From Xenopus tropicalis (taxonomy: Eukaryota; Chordata; Amphibia; Anura; Pipidae), in NCBI RefSeq assembly GCF_000004195.4, contig NC_030680.2:143616045-143680044 (forward strand): DNA of 64,000 nucleotides, written 5' to 3'. The notes under the pieces were generated by a model. It worked only from the letters and a program-made list of their open reading frames with translations. It searched no databases and was not told the origin of the DNA. How positions within the stretch are numbered: position 1 is the stretch's first letter; each line of letters starts with the position of its first letter. A program made the translations under genes and the position numbers. Shown here piece after piece: positions 20,229 to 28,838 of the stretch.

Positions 20229-22783
20229 TTCATTTTTGTACTATCAATGTGTGTAGTATAAAGAACCATAAAACAAGGGCTGAAGTTTATGATTTTTTAG
20301 GGAAATCTAATTTTGATGTTCTTTTCTTACAAGAAACAAGATTAACTGATGGCACAGAAATGTTTAATGCTAAAAGAGAATGGCAATTTGGACCCTCTTT
20401 TTGGTCTATTGCAGAGGAATCTGCAGGGGGGGTGGGAATTCTTTTTAAAGGTCATTTTGATCTTAAAATCAAACGTTTTTTGGAGATCAGAATAGGACGC
20501 TGTATACTCCTAGATGTTCATTTTCAGGGTGAGACGTTTAGGCTGATTAATGTTTATGGGCCACATACGATAGCAGAGAGGAAAGAACTGTTAGGCGAAA
20601 TTAAACCTTTTTTGTGTGTTTCTTGTCCTGTCATTCTGGCTGGGGATTTTAATGAAGTCCTGAAGCCAGGGGACAGGACAGGTAAATATAATAAATATGA
20701 AGGGGCCTTTTTGTCTAATATTATCAGGCAGGCGGGGCTGGTGGATGTGGCGACCTGGAATGGGAGGAAGGGTGTCCATACTTATTTTTGTGCAAACCGT
20801 AGTAGTCGCATAGATTTGGTTTTTGTTAAAGAGAGAGATACTTTTTCAGATGTAAAGGAAACATTGGTAGATTTTTCAGACCATTTAATGGTTTCCTTTA
20901 AATATGGGATGTCAGAGCTCCCGAGAAGGGGTAGAGGGTTGTGGAGACTGGGATTTGAGTCATTGAAGGAAGCTGCAAGGAATGGCTCTTTTAAGAGTTT
21001 TTTTGAGGCCCAGTGGTCAAAGCTGGACTTCTTTGATTCAATCCAACAGTGGTGGGAGGGTACGAAAGAAGAAATCCGAACCTTCTTCACAAAACTATCT
21101 GTTAAAAGGGAGGGTATAAGATCTAGAACATACCAGTCTCTGAGAAAGAAGTTGGAAACCTTAATTTCGGCCGGGGTGGTGGGGGAGAAAATTGCCCAGT
21201 TGAAAACTCTGATGAAGCAGCATCAGTACAGTCGCCAGGACTCTATGGTACTGGAAAGGGATTTTGGGGCAAAAAACTCCCCGGACCCTTTCCAGAACTG
21301 TAGAGAGACCTTTAAGAAAAAGCAGGTGACTGGCCTTATTGATTCTGAGGGAAGTTTGCAGAAATCCAGGGAGGGTATCCTCAGAGTTGTAAGGTCATAC
21401 TATGCTGGCTTCTTCAGACGTAAGGCTTTGGAGAGGGAAAGGACTGAAAGCTTCTTAAGGGCGACCCCAGGACCTGATACAGCTAATTTGGATTTCTCCA
21501 CTTTGACAGCAGATATTGGGGAAGAGGAGGTGGAGGGTGCGATTGATAAGTTAAACAACAAGAAAGCTCCTGGGCCTGATGGGCTTACAGCAGAATTCTA
21601 TAAGACCTTTAAGGAGCTGTTAGTCCCGGTGTTAACAAAGATCTTTAATGGATGTCTGGGGAGTGGGTTGTGTGAGTCAATGAGGTGCTCTGCCCTGATT
21701 CTGCTGTCAAAGGGGAAGGATGATGAGAGGATTGAGAACTGGAGGCCGATTGCCCTTCTCAACTCCGATAGAAAGATTCTGGCAAAGATCCTTTTTTCCC
21801 GGTTAATTTTATTTTCAGGCACTTTATTATCGTCCTGTCAGTTCTGCACGGTGAAGGGGCGGAGCATCTTTGGGGCGATCCTTACTATAAGGGAAGCCTT
21901 GGAGTCATGCAAAGCTCATGGTTGGGGTAAGTATCTGTTGTCTCTGGATCAGACAAAAGCTTTTGATAATGTTAACCATGATTATCTATGGGCTGTTTTG
22001 TCTAAATACGGCATCCCGGGCAGATTCATTAGTTGGATTAAAGTTTTGTATGAAGGGGCAAAAAGCTTCCCATTGATTAACGGTTGGCAAGGTGAAGACT
22101 TTGAGGTTGGGGCCGGGGTGCGGCAGGGCTGCCCTCTGAGTCCTCTTCTCTATGTATTCGCTCTGGATCCCTTCCTGAGGATGCTGGAGAGGAAAGGCTT
22201 GGAGGGGGTCTGTGTGCCCGGCGGGCAGCCCCTCAGGTTTGTTGCCTATGCGGATGATGTGTCAGTGATCGTTTCTAAGCAGGCGGAGGTTGAGGTGGTC
22301 ACTGATTGCATCAGAAGTTACTCGGGGGCCTCTGGCTCCTCTGTCAATCGGGAAAAGTCGGAAGCTTTTTGGGTTCTAGAAGGGGAACCAGCTTTTCAGG
22401 TTGGTAATTTCCCAGTAGCCCCAGAGCAGGTAAAAATCTTGGGAGTTAAATTCGGGAGGAATGATAATGGTCTGTTAAATTGGGAAGAGAAACTGGATGC
22501 TGGTTTGGCAAAAGTTCAGCGCTGGAAATCTTGGAAGCTGACCTATAGAGAAAGGGTTAATTTGATCAAGACTTTTCTGATCCCGTTGTTTCTTTTTGTT
22601 GCCTATGTGTTTCCCCTGCCAGAATCTCTCTCTGCTCGGCTCTACAGTCTGTTCTTTCAGATGCTCTGGGGGGAGCAGACTGAACCCAGTAAAAAAAGGG
22701 GTCACTTTCCTGCAGAGAAAAGAGGGGGGGTTAGGGATGGTTTGTCCAATCGCGTTCTTTGGCACCATTTTCCTGAAATTTAA
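20213..22783 (+). CDS. Tx1-like LINE ORF2, endonuclease and reverse transcriptase (frameshifted near 22,670-22,700)
   Basis: It starts MSKQLIHFCTINVCSIK inside the end of ORF1. An APE-type endonuclease comes first: N12, E41 (FLQETR), D145/N147 (GDFNEV), SRID at 202-205 and the catalytic SDH at 222-224. The reverse transcriptase follows: NWRPIALLN, the first catalytic Asp at D579 (LSLDQTKAFDNV), GVRQGCPLSPLL and the YADD box at 679-682. No RNase H domain. The endonuclease nicks target DNA and the polymerase copies the RNA from the nick. The frame runs into unrelated residues after MLWGEQTEP; the true continuation is in the next frame, so the last roughly 30 codons of this frame are not native. 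Confidence 0.95.
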   Translation: MSKQLIHFCTINVCSIKNHKTRAEVYDFLGKSNFDVLFLQETRLTDGTEMFNAKREWQFGPSFWSIAEESAGGVGILFKGHFDLKIKRFLEIRIGRCILLDVHFQGETFRLINVYGPHTIAERKELLGEIKPFLCVSCPVILAGDFNEVLKPGDRTGKYNKYEGAFLSNIIRQAGLVDVATWNGRKGVHTYFCANRSSRIDLVFVKERDTFSDVKETLVDFSDHLMVSFKYGMSELPRRGRGLWRLGFESLKEAARNGSFKSFFEAQWSKLDFFDSIQQWWEGTKEEIRTFFTKLSVKREGIRSRTYQSLRKKLETLISAGVVGEKIAQLKTLMKQHQYSRQDSMVLERDFGAKNSPDPFQNCRETFKKKQVTGLIDSEGSLQKSREGILRVVRSYYAGFFRRKALERERTESFLRATPGPDTANLDFSTLTADIGEEEVEGAIDKLNNKKAPGPDGLTAEFYKTFKELLVPVLTKIFNGCLGSGLCESMRCSALILLSKGKDDERIENWRPIALLNSDRKILAKILFSRLILFSGTLLSSCQFCTVKGRSIFGAILTIREALESCKAHGWGKYLLSLDQTKAFDNVNHDYLWAVLSKYGIPGRFISWIKVLYEGAKSFPLINGWQGEDFEVGAGVRQGCPLSPLLYVFALDPFLRMLERKGLEGVCVPGGQPLRFVAYADDVSVIVSKQAEVEVVTDCIRSYSGASGSSVNREKSEAFWVLEGEPAFQVGNFPVAPEQVKILGVKFGRNDNGLLNWEEKLDAGLAKVQRWKSWKLTYRERVNLIKTFLIPLFLFVAYVFPLPESLSARLYSLFFQMLWGEQTEPSKKRGHFPAEKRGGVRDGLSNRVLWHHFPEI

Positions 22784-23594
22784 TTTTGGGAATCTGGGCC
22801 AAAGGACGTGTTCTCTGTGGGAGAACTGTGTCAGGTCCTGGGTTTCGCCTTTTATCAGAGACTGGATGGAGGGCGGTAGAGTGAAGGGGGTCCGGATTAG
22901 GGGGGGGTACTTTCCACAGCATTTAGTTTTAGGCTTAAAGCTGATAAAGAAGTGGAATTTGGACTTTGGGGCAATAGGGAATCTTACCAGGAAGCAGTTA
23001 TATGAGTCTGTATTGAATTCCTTTTTTATCTCTGCCCCAGTCCTGAAAGACTGTACAACTGAGCAGATGAAAACTTGCTTGAAGTTCCTGAATGGCCATA
23101 GGCTCCCCGGCAAGTTCCTGGATAACGCCTGGCTGGCTTTCCAGGGGAAACTCTTCCTTAGGGGCAATCTGAGCTATCTGAGTGTGGTAAACAGGCTCTG
23201 CCCCTGGGGGTGCCAAGTGGAAGAGACCACAAATCACTTTTTATTAGAGTGCTCGGTATCTCGGGCTTTGTATAATGAAGTCCTGTCAGTTTTGAAAATT
23301 GGAAGGTTCTGTCGGCACACATATGGGGAAAGGGCGTATGGGCTGGTAAGGGGAAAGCATCCTTTGGATAATGAGACCTTTTTTGTGATTTTCACTGTCA
23401 TTAGATACTTTTTGTGGATAATGAGGTGCAGTAAATCTTTCGGGGGGGAGGATGGAACTATTGATCCAACAGTTAAAAGAATTTTGAGGGAACTGTATTT
23501 CATCCGTCTCAAAGAGATTGGCATTAACAAGGACAATGCTAAACTGTGGAGGGGGGTGGATTTCACATGGGTGCAATCTTCAGATGTTATTTAA
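22700..23594 (+). CDS. Tx1-like LINE ORF2 C-terminal part, separated by a frameshift
   Basis: This open frame is the displaced end of ORF2. It continues with VKKGVTFLQRKEGGLGMVCP, the usual GGL motif after the polymerase, and later has a C-x3-C-x7-H-x4-C zinc motif (CPWGC...H...C, 23,199-23,252), typical of the C-terminus of Tx1/L1-like ORF2 proteins. The shift lies between two homopolymers, G6 at 22,668-22,673 and A7 at 22,691-22,697; either could be the mutated site. Total ORF2 length across the shift is about 1,125 residues. The stop at 23,592 leaves a 96-bp 3' UTR. Confidence 0.9.
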
Positions 23595-23690
23595 TTAAAA
23601 TGTCATTTTGATGTTATGTAATTGAATTTTCATTTTGATATGTAATTGAAAGTTTGATTTTCTGTTTTATGTTTTAATTTCTTAATAAAA

Positions 23691-25330
23691 ATCCCTATCT
23701 GATCCCCCCATTGTAAGCAGCAGTCCTGCCCTGCTTTATGGCTGAGATTCTAGCTATCTGTATAACAGAGCATTCTGTCACAGTGGCACAGATCCTATCT
23801 GATCCCCCCATTGTAAGCAGCAGTCCTGCCCTGCTTTATGGCTGAGATTCTAGCTATCTGTATAACAGAGCATTCTGTCACAGTGGCACAGATCCTATCT
23901 GATCCCCCCATTGTAAGCAGCAGTCCTGCCCTGCTTTATGGCTGAGATTCTAGCTATCTGTATAACAGAGCATTCTGTCACAGTGGCACAGATCCTATCT
24001 GATCCCCCCATTGTAAGCAGCAGTCCTGCCCTGCTTTATGGCTGAGATTCTAGCTATCTGTATAACAGAGCATTCTGTCACAGTGGCACAGATCCTATCT
24101 GATCCCCCCATTGTAAGCAGCAGTCCTGCCCTGCTTTATGGCTGAGATTCTAGCTATCTGTATAACAGAGCATTCTGTCACAGTGGCACAGATCCTATCT
24201 GATCCCCCCATTGTAAGCAGCAGTCCTGCCCTGCTTTATGGCTGAGATTCTAGCTATCTGTATAACAGAGCATTCTGTCACAGTGGCACAGATCCTATCT
24301 GATCCCCCCATTGTAAGCAGCAGTCCTGCCCTGCTTTATGGCTGAGATTCTAGCTATCTGTATAACAGAGCATTCTGTCACAGTGGCACAGATCCTATCT
24401 GACCCCCCCCCCCCCCCCCATTGTAAGCAGCAGTCCTGCCCTGCTTTATGGCTGAGATTCTAGCTATCTGTATAACAGAGCATTCTGTCACAGTGGCACA
24501 GATCCTATCTGACCCCCCCCCCCCCCCCCATTGTAAGCCGCAGTCCTGCCCTGCTTTATGGCTGAGATTCTAGCTATCTGTATAACAGAGCATTCTGTCA
24601 CAGTGGCACAGATCCTATCTGACCCCCCCCCCCCCCCCCCCCCCCATTGTAAGCAGCAGTCCTGCCCTGCTTTATGGCTGAGATTCTAGCTATCTGTATA
24701 ACAGAGCATTCTGTCACAGTGGCACAGATCCTATCTGACCCCCCCCCCCCCCCATTGTAAGCAGCAGTCCTGCCCTGCTTTATGGCTGAGATTCTAGCTA
24801 TCTGTATAACAGAGCATTCTGTCACAGTGGCACAGATCCTATCTGATCCCCCCCCCCCCATTGTAAGCAGCAGTCTTGCCCTGCTTTATGGCTGAGATTC
24901 TAGCTATCTGTATAACAGAGCATTCTGTCACAGTGGCACAGATCCTATCTGATCCCCCCATTGTAAGCAGCAGTCCTGCCCTGCTTTATGGCTGAGATTC
25001 TAGCTATCTGTATAACAGAGCATTCTGTCACAGTGGCACAGATCCTATCTGACCCCCCCCCCCCCATTGTAAGCAGCAGTCCTGCCCTGCTTTATGGCTG
25101 AGATTCTAGCTATCTGTATAACAGAGCATTCTGTCACAGTGGCACAGATCCTATCTGATCCCCCCCCCCCCCATTGTAAGCAGCAGTCTTGCCCTGCTTT
25201 ATGGCTGAGATTCTAGCTATCTGTATAACAGAGCATTCTGTCACAGTGGCACAGATCCTATCTGATCCCCCCATTGTAAGCAGCAGACCTGCCCTGCTTT
25301 ATGGCTGAGATTCTAGCTATCTGTATAACG
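23691..25330 (+). repeat. 100-bp satellite array, right part (about 16 units)
   Basis: Same unit and orientation as 16,056-16,967. The first seven units next to the LINE are uniform (C run of 6). From 24,403 onward the C run grows to 12-23 in most units (23 at 24,623-24,645), often with GATCCC changed to GACCCC. The last unit stops at CTGTATAAC. Confidence 0.97.
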
Positions 25331-25352
25331 GGATCTGTGCCACTGTGACAGA
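25331..25352 (-). repeat. inverted fragment of the satellite closing the array
   Basis: These 22 bases are the exact reverse complement of the satellite segment at 25,237-25,258 (TCTGTCACAGTGGCACAG...). Together they would form a hairpin with a 72-base loop. It marks the junction between satellite and transposase region. Confidence 0.85.
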
Positions 25353-25576
25353 TTCAGCATGCAAACTATTGAGACAAATAGGCAAATATAAGTGCTGTAG
25401 GTCACAGTGAGTGACACTACAATATAAGTGTGACTTTCTTATCCTCAGACTATGATTATTTGATTTTTTTTTTTTTTTTTTACTCTTTTGCTTGACAGCT
25501 GTAGTATCATAACATTAGTACATTTTATTGCATAACTTTCCATTTCCTTTTTTTTTTTCAGTTCTAATTCACCATA
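25353..25576 (+). promoter_or_regulatory. 5' flank of transposase gene with possible splice acceptor
   Basis: Two pyrimidine tracts followed by AG occur at about 25,463-25,500 (T-run, then CTTTTGCTTGACAG) and 25,541-25,560 (TTTCCTTTTTTTTTTTCAG). The second lies 16 bases before the ATG and looks like a strong 3' splice site. The transposase could therefore have an upstream non-coding or short coding exon. Confidence 0.45.
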
Positions 25577-27874
25577 ATGCCTAAGTGTATTGTTAATGGA
25601 TGTCCACACAGGAGTGGCCAAAAACTGCTTTACCCGGATGTTGTTCTACATCCCTTTCCAAAAAATATTGAAAGGATTCGAAACTGGCTCTTGCAAACAG
25701 GCCAGCACTCGGAAGACCTCGAACTACTTACCCAAAGAATATTTCAAGGATGGAAAACTGCAAACTTCAGAATGTGTTCGAAACACTTTACTGAGGGTTC
25801 CTACATGCAAAGCGGATCACGAAGAATTTTAAAACCAAATGCAGTACCAACAATTTTTGATACTGTCCGTGTTCCGATTACAACTTTATTCACAGTCGCC
25901 CCCTCTCTGCCAATAGTCGCTTCTGCTAAACGAAGACGAGTTGACGATGAACAGCCATCGACTGCTTCGACCATCGTAAGAGTCATTTCGCGTCTTGTTA
26001 CTGTTGGAACACAGACCGATGCTAAAGTGAATATGGTCAATACTTCGACCATGACGTGCACTAGATGTAGAAATTGCTCTACACAAACAAAAAAAATTCT
26101 TACTAAGGAAACGAGTTCTCAAAGTGGAGAAGAATTCATCCAGGCAGATGTTCATCACATTCTCCAAGATCACCTATATCCTGTGTGTTTTTCAACTCGA
26201 TCCAAACCAACCAGCAAAATAAGTGATCTGCAATCGACAATGCATTCAACATCAGCACCAATGGAGTCCTTCATTTCACCTATTGGAGGGGAACCTTCTA
26301 CCAGCATATTAGAACCATTTGTTCAGTCTTCTTTTGGTTCTATAGCCGATGGAGATTCTACATTTGATATTCAAGAACTATCATCAGGTGGATATAGTAC
26401 TGACAGTGATTCATTTGAAACCGAGGAGGAACGGACAGTTGTACCTGAAGTCATAAAATCCAAAAAGAAATTTATTATTTATGAAGATAAACTGGATGAT
26501 CTCTTGCATGTAGTGCGCTGCCAACACAATATTGACCCACCGTGCCAGTCTCCAATAGTTGAGGTAGAAAAAAAATTGGATGGCAGTATGTTGAGTGTTC
26601 GGCTAACGTGTTTAGATGGTCATTCAATGCTATGGAACTCACAGCCCACCTTTGGTGAAACGTCAATAGGAAATCTGGAAATTACTGGCTCTATTATCCT
26701 TACTGGAGCAACTTATCAAAAAACGTATGATATTTTCAAGTTGTTGAGTATCCCATTTATATCACATACAATGTTTTATAACTATCAGAGAAACTATGTC
26801 TTCCCTGCAATTGATCATCAATGGAAAAAGGAAAAGGACGTCATGGCAAGGAAAAGGACGCCAATGGCATTGGCAGGTGATGGCCAATTTGATAGCCCTG
26901 GTCATTCGGCTAAATTTTGTACATATACCATGATGGACGTAACATCGAAGAAAATCATCGACTTCAAGATTGAACAGCTTGGGTCTGGAAAAACTGCCGG
27001 ACAAACGGAGTGTGAGGCTTTTGACAAATGTCTACACAATCTAGTCGAAAAAGTAAAAGTTAAAGTTGTTGCGACGGATCGACGCGGCTCCATACGGAAA
27101 TTAATGGCAACGAAATATAAAAAAATTGATCACCAGTTCGACGTGTGGCGCTTGTGCAAGAGTTTACACAGGAAGCTTCTTGCTGCTAGCAAAAAAAGAA
27201 AATGTAAAGATATATCCCGCTGGATCAGCGCCATAACCAATCATCTCTGGTGGAGCGCACAAACCTGCGATCAAAACGTAGATCTTCTACTTGATAAATG
27301 GAAGTCGGTTTTGTACCATGTGGCAAACGAACATTCCTTCGGGGCATTAAAACACTATCAAAAATGTCAGCACCGGCGCTTAACACCCGAGGAACAGAAA
27401 CAAACTTGTTGGATTGGTGCCAATCACCCGGCACATTCTGTCCTTGCTGAAATCATTAACGATACTAAATTTCTGAACGATTTATCACACATCGGAAAAT
27501 TCTGTCACACTGGTGATTTGGAGAACTTTCACAGTAAGGTCTCAAGGTACAAACCAAAAAGATTGTCATTTCCAATGGACTCTGTGATAGCTCGTACCAC
27601 CCTAGCGGCATTATCACACAACCGCAACGTCAAAAGAAAACAGGGTTCTGTCCAGTGTCCGGCAAAGTCTACATTATCGTTTGGACAGAACCGTGACCAA
27701 ATAGTTTTCCCAAAACTGAAAAAGGACTGGGCTGCGAAACCAGTTTTTGAAGGAGGAGTTGATGATCATTTGTTTGAAATACTCCAAGACTGCTTAAAGA
27801 TTTTGACTGGGGAGTTACAACATGATTGGTCTTCAACTGCCCGTGAAATGCCCAACAATTATAGCTACTGTTGA
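25577..27874 (+). CDS. THAP-domain DDE transposase, Kolobok type, intact
   Basis: 765 codons with no stop. The N-terminal THAP zinc finger (residues 1-94) has C4, C9, C67, H70, the conserved W37 and the closing AVPTIF box; it binds DNA. A Ser/Thr-rich linker carries two CxxC-like pairs (CTRCRNC, about 165-171). The catalytic core has the first Asp at D435 in GDGQFDSPGHSAK, the second at D501 (VVATDRRGS) and a likely third acidic residue E649 (GDLENFHSK). The region between has W-rich helices (LWWSAQTCD). This layout fits the Kolobok superfamily, first known from Xenopus and tied to TTAA targets and T2 MITEs. A domesticated host gene is possible but less likely in this setting. The gene lies 220 bp downstream of the 100-bp satellite. 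Element ends are not resolved. Confidence 0.88.
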   Translation: MPKCIVNGCPHRSGQKLLYPDVVLHPFPKNIERIRNWLLQTGQHSEDLELLTQRIFQGWKTANFRMCSKHFTEGSYMQSGSRRILKPNAVPTIFDTVRVPITTLFTVAPSLPIVASAKRRRVDDEQPSTASTIVRVISRLVTVGTQTDAKVNMVNTSTMTCTRCRNCSTQTKKILTKETSSQSGEEFIQADVHHILQDHLYPVCFSTRSKPTSKISDLQSTMHSTSAPMESFISPIGGEPSTSILEPFVQSSFGSIADGDSTFDIQELSSGGYSTDSDSFETEEERTVVPEVIKSKKKFIIYEDKLDDLLHVVRCQHNIDPPCQSPIVEVEKKLDGSMLSVRLTCLDGHSMLWNSQPTFGETSIGNLEITGSIILTGATYQKTYDIFKLLSIPFISHTMFYNYQRNYVFPAIDHQWKKEKDVMARKRTPMALAGDGQFDSPGHSAKFCTYTMMDVTSKKIIDFKIEQLGSGKTAGQTECEAFDKCLHNLVEKVKVKVVATDRRGSIRKLMATKYKKIDHQFDVWRLCKSLHRKLLAASKKRKCKDISRWISAITNHLWWSAQTCDQNVDLLLDKWKSVLYHVANEHSFGALKHYQKCQHRRLTPEEQKQTCWIGANHPAHSVLAEIINDTKFLNDLSHIGKFCHTGDLENFHSKVSRYKPKRLSFPMDSVIARTTLAALSHNRNVKRKQGSVQCPAKSTLSFGQNRDQIVFPKLKKDWAAKPVFEGGVDDHLFEILQDCLKILTGELQHDWSSTAREMPNNYSYC

Positions 27875-28107
27875 ACGACCAGAAAAGAGCCTGGTTATAG
27901 GCACGACTTGCTAAAACCTAATGGAAAATATGTACTGAACCAACATTCAATTATTACATCTTTATAACTAATGCCGATGTTTAATTTTCTTCAGGGCCAA
28001 TACAATTTTTATTGGGTTAATGAAAATTTTGTATGTTGATATGTTTTATGGAAATTGTTCTATTGAAGTTTTACATATACTTATCTGTTACTTTATAGGC
28101 TTTTCAA
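27875..28107. other. 3' flank of transposase gene
   Basis: AT-rich, no clear AATAAA signal and no inverted terminus that I can pair with sequence left of the satellite. The transposon's right end should be here, or beyond the MITE that follows. Confidence 0.4.
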
Positions 28108-28838
28108 TACAGGTATAGAACCCGTTATCTAGAATGCTCGGGACCAAGGGTATTCCGGATAAGGGGTCTTTATTTCATGGTTAAATGATTCCCTTTTCTC
28201 TGTAATAATAAAACAGTACCTGTACTTGATCCCAACTAAGATATAATTACCCCTTATTGGGGCAGAACAGCCCTATTGGGTTTATTTAATGGTTAAATGA
28301 TTCCCTTTTCTCTGTAATAATAAAACAGTACCTGTACTTGATCCCAACTAAGATATAATTACCCCTTATTGGGGCAGAACAGCCCTATTGGGTTTATTTC
28401 ATGGTTAAATGATTCCCTTTTCTCTGTAATAATAAAACAGTACCTGTACTTGATCCCAACTAAGATATAATTACCCCTTATTGGGGCAGAACAGCCCTAT
28501 TGGGTTTATTTAATGGTTAAATGATTCCCTTTTCTCTGTAATAATAAAACAGTACCTGTACTTGATCCCAACTAAGATATAATTACCCCTTATTGGGGGC
28601 AGAACAGCCCTATTGGGTTTATTTAATGGTTAAATGATTCCCTTTTCTCTGTAATAATAAAACAGTACCTGTACTTGATCCCAACTAAGATATAATTACC
28701 CCTTATTGGGGGCAGAACAGTCCTATTGGGTTTATTTAATATTACAATGATTTTTTTTAGAAGTTTTAAGGTATGGCGATCCAAATTACAGAAATCCCCA
28801 GGTCCTGTGCATTCTGGATAACAGGTCCCATACCTGTA
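28108..28838 (+). mobile_element. MITE with internal 112-bp minisatellite (copy 2, both ends)
   Basis: The left end TACAGGTATAGAACCCGTTA and the right end ACAGGTCCCATACCTGTA are inverted, about 38 bp each, with the sub-terminal words GAATGCTCGGGACC and GGTCCTGTGCATTC. In between are about five 112-bp units. If the outer TA is the duplication, the ends would be CAGGTAT and a mariner-like TA target is possible; this is inference. Confidence 0.9.

Larger units (their letters stand above)
16968..23690 (+). mobile_element. Tx1-clade LINE (non-LTR retrotransposon), near full length
   Basis: The element is 6.7 kb: a short 5' UTR (16,968-17,105), ORF1, ORF2 overlapping ORF1 by 16 nt, and a 96-bp AT-rich 3' UTR ending AATAAAA. 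The satellite sequence ATCCTATCTGATCCC...CATTGTAAGC is present just before the 5' end (16,942-16,967) and again just after the 3' end (23,691-23,726), giving a target-site duplication of about 26-28 bp within the repeat unit. Organisation, size and insertion in a tandem repeat recall Tx1L of X. laevis, which as I recall makes a 23-bp duplication in the repeats of Tx1D. One frameshift in ORF2 suggests this copy is inactive. Confidence 0.95.

Noticed and set aside
22475..23167. 230-codon minus-strand frame opposite LINE ORF2
   Set aside because: Antisense shadow of the reverse-transcriptase gene.
16056..25330. Regular repeats that might be taken for a CRISPR array
   Set aside because: The DNA is vertebrate, and the whole unit repeats with no unique spacers. 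The same applies to all other arrays in the window.
15871..28107. Terminal inverted repeats of the transposase-bearing element
   Set aside because: I compared the sequence left of the satellite with that right of the transposase gene and found no convincing inverted pair or TTAA-flanked ends, so no boundaries are claimed.
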